Source of the DNA: Rhopalosiphum padi
Lineage: Eukaryota > Arthropoda > Insecta > Hemiptera > Aphididae
Assembly: GCF_020882245.1 (NCBI RefSeq)
Contig: NC_083597.1
Coordinates: 13,984,581 to 14,048,580, forward strand
Direction of reading: 5' to 3'
DNA length: 64,000 nt
The translations under genes and the position numbers were made by a program. The notes below the pieces were generated by a model, which saw nothing but the letters and a program-made list of their open reading frames with translations, ran no database searches and was not told the DNA's origin. Below, piece by piece: positions 34,311 through 48,000 of the stretch (its first letter is position 1; every line of letters begins with the position of its first letter).

Positions 34311-36893
34311 CTTGAAAAATAATGGGTGGAACTCTAACCAGCTGACTAGGAGACGTCTATCAGCTGCATGTGCAACAACATAGATTCTAATGCCAACTTT
34401 ATATATAATAAATAATAATTTTAAAATATTTTATATTACTTTTCTGTGTATTTTTGAAGTAAAAAATAAAAAGTATTGAATAAAATTATATATTGTATCA
34501 ATCAAGGTAATTTTAATTACCTTTGTAGTTTGTATCAGTATTCTTTTTCTAATCAATTAAAATGAATAAATTAAAATATATTTTAGAATTGAAAATAGTT
34601 TAAATAATTTGTTAATTTGTATACAATAGAAACTAGAAAGAGATATTAGATAAAAAGTATCGAAGCATGATAATTTTGTTCATAGAACTATAGAAGCCTT
34701 GGTATTTGGTAACAACTAACTGAACTAACAATAATAAAATGAATACTTGTTAAGATAAATTAATGTAAATATGTAATAATGACAGAACTACAGATATAAT
34801 GTGTATATAATTTAAAATAATGCTTAAGCCTATTTGACTTTGAGTGTTATGACGTATACTAATACCTATACAATATTACTATCATATTTTTCTAAATTAA
34901 ATGGAATCCAACCAATCAAAAAGTTATTTATATTTAATATTATAATTACATTTAATTATTAGTAAAAAAATAATCTAAATGATTATAATATTTAGCCATT
35001 GAAAGTATTAAAATTGATGTATTATTATATACAATAATCATTAATCCTATACATAGGTTTAGGGTTTAGAGATGCATGTAATACAGGACCGTTTACTGTT
35101 TAGTGGCGCCCTTGGCGAATTACTGCATTTGTGCCCGCTCCTCACAATGGGAAATTTGCATTTGACAAGCCATGTACATTTCGTATAGGTAGAATCATGC
35201 TATAAATATATTCATCAACTACCCATTTTACGAGAATATTACCATCATATCAATTATACGTATAATATCTACAATATTCCATGCACAATGAATGGACAAT
35301 ATTTCAAATTATGTGCTCCAAATTTATATACAATACAATACACAAATAGAACGAGATTCCATTGTAAAAAAATTGTTAAAATAAATATAAATTTTTGAAA
35401 TACCTATTGCGTGAAAAATTATTACAAAACTATAGTATTGAAATTTGCGCTCCTCTTAAAATTGTGCCCCTGGTCCATGTCCTCTTGCCCAGCTCTAAAT
35501 ACAGCACTGGAAGCCTGGTATAATAATATGAATAATTGTATAACAGCGTCATATCAGCACTCAGCACCATATAATAAACTATTTAAACTGTATATATTTA
35601 CTGTTTCTGCGCATAAATATAGTCAATAGAAATAAAGACTGCTGAGAAAACACCTATTTTAGATATATACCGTATATATAGGTACACAATACACTAACCA
35701 TTCGGAATATTTGGATAGACTGCTTGCTGGCAGCTTCGATATAGTAGCAGATGATAGCCAGATAGGTATTAAATATGGTATTTAGACAATTAGACTTTCC
35801 CCCTAGACTGAGACATTTCCATTTGAATCAATAATATTTATTTTTTTATAGGTACATATTATAATATAATAGGTTGAAAAATAGGTTCTTTGGGTTTACT
35901 CGAAAAATACGGGCATCTATATCTACCTACTATATCGTTCCATATGGAACGTGTTTGAGTTAACTAAAGCTGGTATAGGTAGAGGCGGTAGAGCAAACAA
36001 ATTTGAAACAATATTTCGGAAGGGTGAAATAATAAATTTGCAATACTAGTGCAGTACCTACCTAGTGCGAATTAATCATGCGAATATTTGGCTTTTATTG
36101 GAGCTCTAAAGATGAGCAACTCAGGTGCATCAATAAAAAATTTTAAATTATAAAGCAAGAGGATTTCGTAATAATTTAAGTAATGATGACTGGCTAAAAA
36201 AGTTTTTTAAACGTTTTTCAAATAATAATATTTTAAATTTTTTAATTTCTGTAAGTGATGATCTTAGACCAGAATAAAAAATATTATTTAGGTTTTTTTT
36301 ATTTTGTATTTTAATATTAATAATGTACCTATTTATTTGTATTTGCAGTAATTCGTATGTTTTTAGTATTTTTTAATATTTATATTAGTGCATTTTATAT
36401 TTGTGTATTGGCAATAATGTTATTATAACGAATGCAAGTAAGTACACTAGCAGTTTGTGGGGTATCCCTATTCCAATCCACTCTGCTAACCATAACTTTA
36501 AATACTTCGATTTTTATAAACCGAAATACTCCAAAACATAAGACTTTGAAGTATGAAATTATAAATGTTTACCCATGTTGACATTCAAAAAAATAAATAA
36601 TAAAAAAAATATAAAAATAAAAATATTATGAGTATAATTTTTTTTTAAATGTTATTTAATTTTGACTGGAAATTATGGTGAAAAAAATATTTTCGAAAAT
36701 TTCAATAGATTTTGAAATAAAAAGTGTTAATCGATCAAAGAATCACCTTGTATATATTATATTTAAAAAAAATAAAATTCCCATATTAAAATAGCGACTG
36801 TATAGCACTATAGCGTAACCTGTAGATACTAGATATTTAATCGTATTTAGGGATTTTTTTATTTTTTATTGTTATTAAGTTTGGTTATATTCA
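34311..36893. other. Intergenic, repeat-like, no gene seen
   Basis: Includes a block at about 35080-35510 whose right end, reverse-complemented, begins CAGTGCTGTATTTAGAGCTG and contains GGGGCAC, a hAT-like end. The left end (AGTGGCGCCCTTGGC) is only weakly complementary, so this is at most a decayed hAT copy. Other ORFs (for example 35411-35629) overlap it and look spurious. Confidence 0.35.
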
Positions 36894-38160
36894 GGGGTGG
36901 AGTAGGAAAACAATTCAACCCGAGAAAATTAATTTCATCTCGACCACTCCAGCTTTTTCATTTCTTGAATAGAAGTTATATTTCTTATTTTCTTATCTAT
37001 TTGTATATTGAATTTTGTGTGTAAATATATATAAATAACAATTAATAAAATATATTAATCATAATTTATTTAAACTGTTTTAATATAATATATTAATAAT
37101 ATATTAATAATATTTAATATGTTCTAATAAAAAAAAATTAAAACACCAACTTAAATAAGCAAACTATTTTAGCTTTAATTATGCTAACACTTTTTTTTAC
37201 TTATAATAATAAATCGTTTAATAATTTACTCTTTTCTCCAATGGAGTTAATTATTTCGTCATCGCAAAGTTCAATTAGTATTTTTTTTCTTGATGGCCAT
37301 TAACATGAAAGTGTCTAAATGTTTATTATTCATAGTACTTCTTAGCTGGTTTTTATTTTTTTATTTTTGTATACATATTACATAGTGTTGAAAACGATCT
37401 TTCACACACTATTTGTGTTATGTCAATAAGAACTAATATGCCAACATCAAAGTTTATATAAGAATATTTGTTCGAAAATAAATTATAATTAATTAATAAT
37501 TAAAGGCTTTGTAACAACAAAGAAAATAGTTTAGAATGTTAAGATAGCTTTTGCATGACTTTATTTTATACGATTTTGAATCTTTTTCACCATCTTCACA
37601 CTAAATGTCATATTATTACCAATATTCGTCATTGACTGAATATTTAAAATTTAAATATTTCTATATACTAGAGAAATTTAATAATTCTAGTATGTTTATT
37701 TTTTTCATCATAATTGTTTCATTGATTCATTCAATAATTATTTAAGATTTGAAGATAGATAATGTATAGATAATCTACCATTCGGATTCGGAAATTCAGC
37801 ATTCCAATTTTGAATGGTTCAAAATGGTTTGGCAATAAAGGAAAAAGATCAAATAACGATATATTATTTTTAATAAACCTTGTATAATAACATAAAATAC
37901 TTTATTATATACTTCAACTTAAAATTGTTTTGCACTATATTAATTATTGATTCATCTTCTTTTTGTTTATCAGATTTCCTTTTTGCTTTTCTAATACGTT
38001 TATTTTCAAACTGGTTTTGAATATCACACATTTCTAAATCCATCTTAATTTTGTCATATTCAGTATTTTCAATCTCTAAATCAATTATGCATTGTATTTT
38101 TTATATGGACTTATCACATATTCACATGTCATTTTTGTATTTTTCATAACTCGTACTTCA
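36894..38160 (-). pseudogene. Decayed hAT transposase with C-terminal dimerisation motif
   Basis: Minus-strand pieces in shifting frames: NQFENKRIRKAKRKSDKQKE near 37965-38030, DITQIVCERSFSTLCNM near 37400, then NQLRSTMNNKHLDTFMLMAI near 37300-37350 and a short C-terminal tail. CERSFSTL...LRSTM...RL is the hallmark of the hAT C-terminal dimerisation domain. Internal sequence is missing or scrambled and frameshifts abound. At 36894 CAGGGGTGGAGTAGG resembles a Zaphod-type hAT end, which would be the 3' border. It appears related to the remnant at 4890-5486. Confidence 0.6.
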
Positions 38161-38447
38161 ATAACGATGATAATTAATAATTATTTTTAGATCTAATATA
38201 GGATTTAAAACTTTCATTATTGGATACTTTTAATAAAGCTATATTAATTAATTCAGTAAACAAAGCATTGTTAAATTTATCATGTAAGTAGGTACCAAAC
38301 ATTCTGCTAAGGATGGTTTGTTTTGTTGTCCATCTCGTTTTTTTCGATATCTAATTAGTAATAGTTATTTCGAAAATTATCAGGATAATTATTATTTATT
38401 ACTTATTGACTTCCAAATATCATACGCTAGTAGCTAGATTCTTTAAA

Positions 38448-39224
38448 CAGGGGCGTCCCTAGACAGTCTTCTAGGAGGGGGGGACCAATCCACCAATCTA
38501 TTTTTTAAATCAATAATTATCCTATGCGTATATTTTTCAATAGTTTGGGTGAACTTAAGTTAATTTTACTGACTTAATTTTTTTTTTTAATGCGACTACA
38601 ATACAAATAAGTTTACGTAACAAAGTATCGTTTCATAAATTCATCTTTAATATTTTTAATGTTTAATTTTTAGTGTTGATAATAATCTTAATATAATTAA
38701 GTAGTAAGTACAATTGTAGGTACATAGTTCAAACAATGAAATAAAAAATAATAAAATAATAATACTAATAGTATATTAGTATTAAGCACAAGCACAACAA
38801 TACAATAAAATCAATTTTTCGTTTATTTTTTGCAAACCGGTCAATTATATTATTTGTGTCTAATTCTATATTTCTATGCACATGCATTAATGCCAGTCCA
38901 GTCAATTTAGTTATTACTTATTATCAAAGCTGTAATTTAATGCATTTGCATGTTTTTTTTTGCTAAACCGTACAATAAAATTGATTTGGCCAAAATTTGT
39001 TTTAACTTACAATAATACTAATACAGTTCAAATACCAAATCTTATTTGACATATTTTTGCATATTTCAGGGCATATAAAAATGCATGTTTTAACGATTTT
39101 TTTGTATAAATGTTTTTTTCGTACTATTTTATTTTTAATCTAGTATTTAACGTGTATTATATTAACGCCCCTTCGCGCGCCCCCTCACCATGGGTTAGGT
39201 TAAGTCTCTTCGGGGACGCGTCTG
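38448..39224. mobile_element. 777-bp hAT-type non-autonomous element with 8-bp duplication
   Basis: The left end is CAGGGGCGTCCCTAGACAG and the right end, reverse-complemented, is CAGACGCGTCCCCGAAGAG; both are followed by G-rich or C-rich blocks. Both sides are flanked by TCTTTAAA (38440-38447 and 39225-39232), a perfect 8-bp target duplication typical of hAT. No transposase frame is present. Confidence 0.85.
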
Positions 39225-39820
39225 TCTTTAAAAAATACTAAAAATGATAAAATTGACTGAAATTGATGAATTAACGATACAAAGAAACGTTTCTAGTTTC
39301 TACTTAACTAGGTATTTTGTAATGTCATATATTATCAAGTTTCAAACGTGGCTATAGAACCAAACATGAACTTGTTCGAGTGCCGTTTTACTTTAAGACG
39401 TAAAACATTTGTATAATATATTAATAAATGTCTTGCATATTAGCTCTGTCGATTGTAGTGTTCCTAATAAATTCTAATACAACAATACAACTTACAAGTG
39501 ATGTTTAATGTTCATGGCTATAGTGTCTACTGCAAGTAATACAGATTGTTACAACTTCAGTACATATATATGTTATACAGCGACTAAATGTTCATATATT
39601 CTCCATGTAGGTAGTAGGTACATACATATCTTGGTACAATTGAACACTAGTTTATCTTTGTAATATTCTGGGTAGTAGTGTAGTACCAAGAATCATTGAA
39701 AATTCAAAATAATATAAAACATATCTATTATCTAATTGTTTTATTTTATTTGAAATAGTAGACTTTAATATTGTATTAATGATGAGTTTGATGAAATTAA
39801 ATTTTCTAATAAATAATGAC

Positions 39821-40540
39821 TTTTTTTTATTAATTCAATGTTATTTACAATCTGTTTAAATTAAAACAATAAGCAAATTTGATAGATAGGAAAATTAAAA
39901 ATAAATACATAATATGAAAACTTGGGGATGGAGCCATTCACTAACGATACCTCAGAATTTTACGTAGAATTACCCTCGTTTTTTTTTTATTTAAGTATCA
40001 AAGATACTAATACATCTATCGTATTAAGTCATTAAGACTTCTTTGCAGATACGTTTTAGATGTCATTAAACCAAAAAATAAAGACATATTTTTTATGAGG
40101 GGGTTGGGATGGTTCGATAATTTAGCATGGAATCTTTTATAATAAATTTTGGCAAGTTTCTTGACTGTGAGAATTTGGAGGTCTCAATGAAGAGATTAGT
40201 TTGTAACAAGCCAGGAAGCTACCGTTAGAATTCTGAGGCAAATAAATTGGAAAGCTTGGAGTGGGCATATACTAGAAGGTTTGGTAGGGCCCCAAATTTG
40301 AATGCAACATGACCAGACTGGAATTTTAGCTTTGTAAATTAAAGTTTTATATTTGATACACATTTTAGATTTGAGGAGAGTTTTTAGAAGATGAAGGCGA
40401 GAATTTGCCTGTTTGCATTTAAATTTTGCGTGATGAGCCTAAGTGAGGCGCTAGGATGACCCAAATATTTTGTTGAGGGATGGATTGGAATTGATCAGTT
40501 TTTAATATTTTTTAATATGAGTCGGTAAATCTGAAAACTT
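39821..40540 (-). pseudogene. 5'-truncated Jockey-type LINE with reverse-transcriptase tail
   Basis: A T-run at 39821-39828 is the poly(A) tail. Next comes a 3' UTR resembling that at 19246-19300 (ATTTACAATCTGT). Upstream on the minus strand are STKYLGHPSA, KFKCKQANSRLHLLKTLLKS, IQIWGPTKPSSICPLQAF and SLHxDLQILTVKKLAKIYY-type pieces ending NHPNPLI. These match the KYLG ... YGIQLWG ... PLI region of Jockey reverse transcriptase. Frameshifts and stops show it is dead. It is from the same family as the copy at 19231. Confidence 0.7.
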
Positions 40541-42076
40541 GTAATTAGGTTTCGAGCAAAACAAGAAATAACGTTTTTAACCACATGTATATTCTCAACA
40601 TTATGTATTTATGTCTACGGATTGGTGAAAAATATTATATTACCAATAATATTTAATATTTTTCTTAAGTTAATCATTTAATATTTGTACACCTCCCAGC
40701 ATCAAGTGCTCAAGGCAAGCATTTTGCTCACCTCACCCTAGTTACAACTCTGATCAACATTCAAGTATTCAACACAATTAGATTTTGTAATAAAAGTAAA
40801 AAAAAAATCAATATTTTTTAAATTAGTATATTTTTATTTTGTTTGTTATTGCTATATAGTTTCTTATTTAAAAATATAAGTTAAATAATAATAATAATAA
40901 TAATAATAATAATTACATTATAACATTTATATAATAATTAATGATATTAAGTTTTTAACCTCTTAACCAAATAATTATTAAACCAAAAATTAATAATGTA
41001 TTAAACGTTTAAATAAAGATAACAAAAAAATGAAAAACAAAAAAAATTTGCCTACTATAATTATAATGTAGGTATATAGCATAATATTATTTATTATTAT
41101 CATATAACACTTATAAGTAACTACATACAATATGTATGGGAAATCGTACAAAATTGTGATTGTCCTTATATTAAAATGTAATAATTATCTTTATTATCAA
41201 ATATTATTTTAATTAAAAAATGCGAGTTCTAGTTTTATATTTGTAATGAAAAAAAATAAAAATAAAATAAAGATATTTTTAAGATATAATTTTTGATATG
41301 TTAGGTAGTGGGATCTACAGTGAAATTACACTATGGAACGTTTGACCCTAAAATTTGAAATTGTTCATCACATTTTAACAATATACACATGTATTTACAT
41401 TATTGATATTATTAACAGTGATAAAACTATGATAAACTAAAATAAAATAGGAAAATAAAATGATATTAAATGTTTTGAAAAGAAAAAAAGTAATGGCACA
41501 TAACTGATTTACAAATATGCACTAAAATAATGTATTAAAATGTAATTATAAAAAATACAAATTTTGTGTAATTTGATATTTTGTATTTTTATACCTAAAA
41601 TAAAACTAATAGTTTTATTTTAAAATGATGAGTTAATACTTATTTGTTACTACATTAACATTAAATAGGTTTTTAAGAAGAATGTAATGATGAAAATTAT
41701 TTTTGATCTGTATTTTATAGCGAAAAAAAATTAAACAATTATACATCTAGTGATTAAAAACACTAAGATTTTAGTACAGAAAATATATAACCGTTCTCAT
41801 TGAAAATAATTTTTTTTATAAAATTTAACTTTCTGCATAAAAAACTAGTGGGTGTTATCTCATATCACTACAAAACTATCTTTTTTTAATTTTATGAAAT
41901 TAAACACTCAAAAATATGTTGGTGAATATGTTATTTTATATACGTTCCTATTCATAACATTTATCAACATTTTGATATGTAAGTACATATTATAATTATA
42001 ACATACATATATTTAACAAATAATAATAATATTAATAATACTATTTATATTGTACTACAATGTCATAATATACTCT
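40541..42076 (-). other. Dystrophin 3' untranslated region and flank, with a microsatellite
   Basis: AT-rich sequence downstream of the dystrophin stop codon. The first ~1 kb to the left of 42077 probably belongs to the 3' UTR. Several plus-strand TTTATT hexamers are possible polyadenylation signals. No further ORF of interest. Confidence 0.4.
40883..40913. repeat. (AAT)n microsatellite
   Basis: About ten consecutive AAT/ATA units, perfect or nearly so. Confidence 0.85.
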
Positions 42077-45000
42077 TTAATTTTCATGTTCATCTGATGT
42101 CATAGCAGTTACAAGTTCAGTAACAACTTTACCTAGATCACCTATAAAGAATAATCAAATAATTATTTTTCTTTAAAAATATTGTTATAATAATACTAAC
42201 CTAGATTTTTCCATTTCCATGAACAGCTAACAAATAATGGAACATTAGTAGTATAAAAAATGTAATAGATAAAACAAAATGTCATAATATATATAAATAT
42301 ATATATATAAATATTTTTAAACCAATGATGAAAAATAATGATAATTTGTTTTGTTACTATTAGATTAAATGGTTCTATTCAAATACTTATATTACATAGA
42401 AAAATGGTATTTTAAACTATATTTTACCTGCCATGTGATGTAAATTACCAACAGCATGGTGAGATGCTGAAATTGGTGGAGGAGGGGGTCTCTCCAAAGT
42501 ATTACGGCTATTGTTTTCTGACCAATTTCCTAAAAAAAGAATTATATTATAATAAAAGAAACAATATTTACTGAGATAAATTCATATATAAATATATTAA
42601 TTACTCTAGACTTACCTGATTTGTCGGAAGAATTTTGCAAAGGAGAATCACAAGCTAATTGAGAAGCTGTTACTGACCTTGTTTGGAATGTTGCTGGCTA
42701 AAATTTAAAAAAATATATCAATATTATTTAATAATTATGTTATTGATGGATACCAAGACATTCATCTACAAAGTTTCATGAGAAAGAAATCATGTCATAA
42801 GATAACTGAATGACAGTTGTCTCCTGTGCGAGAAGCTTAAGGTTGTCTAAAAGTTTTTTTACCCGTGATTGATATCAGTCAATTTTATTCATTGAATTTA
42901 AATGGATTAGTTATCACTTATTAGTCTTATACATTAATATTATACATATTACAGGGAAAACTAAAAATGTTATGTCTCTAATAATATATTTTTACAGTTT
43001 TATAATATTAAATATTTGATTGATGACATAATATAACAATAATGTTAATTTTGATTAAATTTCTTATGAGTTTTGACAATCAAGCACAAGCAGATAATTT
43101 ATAATTAGTAATTAATTTTAAAATTAAAATATTCATAATAACTATTTTTTTTTCTTTTAAATTAAGAAATTAAGTATAGAATATTTTTATATGCAATTAT
43201 TTATATAATTCTCACTTACTTCTTCTAATAATTGTCTAAGTCTTTGCAATTGTGCTTCTAATTGTCTATTATGATCTTCCAATATTTGCATACGTGCTTC
43301 TAAGCGGCCTTTATGCTGACGTAACATTCTTGCCTCAGATACCATATCAACTTCACCATTATTATTGGGCATAATATTGTAAGACCCTTTACTTCCAGTT
43401 CCGGTTTTTAGTTTTTCATATTCTTCTTGCAAGTGTGTATTTTCATCTTCCAATTCTCTATAATTTTGCATTTGAATATTTAATTATATATTAATCTAAT
43501 TAACCTAATTGAAGGCTTACTTTATCATAGCTTCTAGCTCGTGTCGTTGATCTGCATCAATTGCGACCATTATTTGAACTGGACTCCTAGGTACAGATGG
43601 CAATGTTTCGGAACCACCATTTAAAGACTGACAATACTGGGCAATTAAATGATGTTCATCTTCACTAAAAATAATAACAAATCTTAGCATGTACTCTGGT
43701 ATAGTGGTGTACTCATGTAATTTTTTAAAAGGAGGGTATATGAATTTTTAATTACAATAACATTAAAACAAATAATTTTATCTTAAATAAATAAAATATC
43801 ATTTATCAAATGTATAAGGTAAATATTTGTACATATATATAGTATTAATGACATGTTCACGTAAATAATTTAGCAATTGCGGTAAAAATGCATTAATTTC
43901 TTTATCACATATATGTTATTGTTATCGTTTAATTCATTAATTTAAATTTTAAAGTATTAAATACACCAAAAAAAAGAAAAAAATGTTATAAACATGCATT
44001 TTTATTTTAATAATAAATTATTTAGTTTTTTTTTTTAGTCAATGAAAAATCAAAAGAAAAAAAAATCCAAAAGGATGATATGATATTCTTTTTTCATCCT
44101 GAGAAAATGCCTTTGTACTGGTGTACTGAATGTTGCAAGATTTAATTTAATTATGCAATAACTTACGAATCTGGGGTAGAATTGCTACGTGCCCTGTATT
44201 CAACTTCAGCTAGACGTGAAGCATACATCTCTAAGCGGTTGTGAACATCAGGTATAGTAGAAGGAGTATTAGAATGTTGCGGTGATGGAGAAGGACTCTC
44301 TAATGCATCACCTTCCAATACTGATTGAACAGGTAAATATCCAACACGTGGATGCTTTTTGAAATAACGTTTTGATTTGAATTTATTACGAAGGGCACGA
44401 GTGAAATCCCGAACATCTTCACCAGATGTCGTTGTAGTACAATACTCTTGCATTGGATGAGTAAGTTTATGGTGCTTGGCTTTACGACCAGAAAAGAAGC
44501 AGGATTGACACATATCAAAATTGAAACATTTCAAGCACCGATATCTGAAACCAATTATAGGATACGTTTTGCAAATGTTGCATTTTGCTTGATGTTTTGC
44601 TGATTCAGCTTCTGCTAGCCTGTGCAACACCGCTAACCATACCATACTCTGTGGTTCTTGTTGTAGCCAAACTAAGAAATGCATAGCCTAAAACAATTTT
44701 TATTTTAATTGAGTCAATTAATTTCTTAGTGGTATTACGTGCAATTCCAAAAGTATTTTATAAATACTCACTTCTATAACAGATTTATCTTTGCCTGCTT
44801 TTTGGAAACAACTTCGAACAGATGGTTCAATATTAGAACCACCAAATGATGCTACCTCACCCAATTGGCGTGGTAATTGAATGCAGTCATGCAATAAGAG
44901 ACCCAATTTGCGTTGATCCACTTGTCTATTTGGATCAGCTATTAATCTGAATAAATAACGGTATTTTTCTTCTAAATGTCCTTTACATAATAATACTAGA

Positions 45001-48000
45001 CCAACTTTAAATGATAATACACGAATTTGACCTGTGCGTTGGCTAAAAAAAAAATAAACAAAAAATTAAAACAGAATATTATATAGCAGTTCCTAAACAT
45101 TTTTAGTTCACTCATCCTCAAAAATAAAAAATGTAATCATACCACCCTTGAATAAATGAAACAACATTTTTATTAGTGTATACCTAGTGCTATATTAGTA
45201 GTTATAACAGAGGTTCCAAAACTTTTTTGACTCACGGCACCCTAAAAATTCGGAGGCACCCTATACCCTATAGACTAAAAATATATTTCAAATAATTTCG
45301 TGGCACCCTAAATAAATTTTGCGGCACCCTAGTTGAGAATCTCTGAACTATAGTATATAATTATAATATCAATTTTTACCTTGCCTCACAGATAGGGAAA
45401 CACTTTTATAAAGGATAATATTTTAAAATTATAAATCTAATATTATATATTTTACCTGTCATAAACATTTAATAGCCAGTTCAAAGATAAGTCAAGGCAA
45501 AGTGGAACATGTACTAAAGAAGGATGTTGAGATGCCAATGTGTCAAAAATAGATCCTAGAATAGTTAACATTTCTGATACGGTTATTAATTTGTCATTTT
45601 GAGCACGTAGACCATGATTATCAAATGATTCCAATGCAGCTTCCAATGTCAACAAATCAACTAATACAAGACATAAAAGTTTTAAAAGACATTATTTTTT
45701 TAACATAACATTCATAAATGATAACACTTACGAGACATGCGTTTTTGGACTGTTCGTAATTTCATAGCAGTTCGGTAAGCAGAGAATCGTACATCATTAA
45801 ATTCTGACAGAGAAGACATAAGTTCCATCATTTTTGGATGGTCCCAATTTGTAGATTCACATTGATGACTATATTTAATTAAATTAGTATTTTATTCAAA
45901 AATAGATTCTAAAAAATACTTACTTAATATAATAAGGAACTTTATTTGGAGTTATTTCACGTTTCCATGGAGGTTCTACCGATCTACTCAACAATAAAGA
46001 AGTGGATGCCTCACTATGACTGGCAGGTGAAGTTTCATTACTATTACTAATTGCGTTTTTCCCAGTATCACGAATTTGTTTATACCTATCATCCATAGCT
46101 AATTGTAAGATTTTCCATCTAAAAAAATATACATACATTTATTAATATTTTTTATTGTATAGACAACAAGTATTAATAACACAAAATTAAATTACCTATT
46201 ATTTATGTCCTGTAACATATTTTTATTGGAAGCACATATTGTTACATTGTTTGATGCAAGTATGCTAGCTTGATCATTAACTTCCTCCAATAATCGTTGT
46301 ACAGGATTTAACCTGTCTCCAAATTGCTGTAAAAATAAAATTATTTATTTATTTGTAAATTTTTTTAATTGGTTACTTTACCCTTAGCTCTTGAAGACCT
46401 TTAGTGGAGTCACCAGTACTTGATGCTGGCCATGATTTATACATGGCCTCAACACTAGCTAATTTAGATGCACAATCTTCTAAGCCTTTCTGGAACACTT
46501 GCATTTTCTAGAAGAAATATAAGAATACAATTATAAAAATATATCAAATCACTATTTGACCTGTTTAGTAAAATGAACAAAATAAATTGATTGGCTATTG
46601 GATTTGGCTACATACTAGTAACACATGGCTATTGTATAAAAATAGTTTATTACCCAGTTCTGAAGACTGTGTGTAACATACACAAAAAACATATACATAA
46701 ACAGGTATATAATCTATTTTTAAATGGTTTAGGTGTTTTGATTAATAATTTTATAAGATAAATATAATTTAAATTAACATCTATTACATTCAAATCTATA
46801 AAATAAAAACAAATATTTAGGTCAATAATTTTTACTAGGTATGTATTAAAGATTGGACTTATAAGAATCTATTTATCTGTCTATAAACTCCTAACAATAA
46901 ACATTAAAACAAACTTGAAAAATAACTATAATTCAAGTTTGAAAGATTGATTGGTTCTCTAAAAAGTTGTAAAAATAGAGCTCAAGTCCATCGAGAGTGG
47001 CAATTTAAAAAAAATTATATCAAGTTTTTTTTTATGTTAACATTTAAAGAATATGGTTTAAAGATTAAAATAAAAAATAAACTATACCTTAATTGAATCA
47101 TTTAGGCTACGTTGCCATTGATCAGAACGTTGTAATAAAGAATTCCATTGTTCAGATACACGCGAAACTTCACGTTTCAAACTTATTGTTAAATCGCGAG
47201 CTTGTTCTTCAGCACTACGATATCCTCTAGAATCTCCAGTGTTATTAATTTCTAAAAATAAATAAATTTAATTAAATTTACATTTAGATTTATTACTTTA
47301 CATAATTATAAAATTTATTGTGAAAAATCAAAATTCTATAGAAAAATATTAACTTAATTTTATATAGTTAATTTATAATGATAAGTATAATATTTATATA
47401 ACTAAACTCCGACAAATCAATAAATAGTATGATTTATTTTCAAAAATTAAAACAAATTACACAATAGAATATTTTTTTACTGATAGGTACTTTTCATTTC
47501 TTTTTTTTTTTTATTTGAGACATTAAAAATACAACATTTATTTCTTCTATTGGAATATAATTCAAATATTTTACTCATGTTTCAAGTAATTTTGTTTAAA
47601 TATAATATATTTTCATTAACAATAATATAATAATATATTATATACTTAAATCAAACTGTATTATATAGGTAATTATATAAGTGAGGAATATATTATAGCT
47701 TAGTTAATTATAATTCTTAAATTTAAAGAAAGATAGTGGTGTATTGTTATTAAATATTAATTGGGATTATAAGTCTCATTAATATAAAAGTTCAAATAAG
47801 ATTCTAAATCAAAATAAAATTACAATGATTCTGACTTTTGTGTTACTTGTACAAGGCACTGTATTATACATACTCATTGTCTTAGTTGTTTTTATATTTT
47901 TCATTAACATTTTTTTTTAATATTATAAAATTAACTCAAATAAAATAAAATTTATAATCTTAAAATTACACTTCCTCAGTCCTCACATGGATTTGTAATC

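Noticed and set aside
35080..35510. Possible hAT element with GGCGCCC and GGGGCAC blocks
   Set aside because: One end looks hAT-like, but the two ends do not pair well and there is no 8-bp duplication. Mentioned only as repeat-like sequence.
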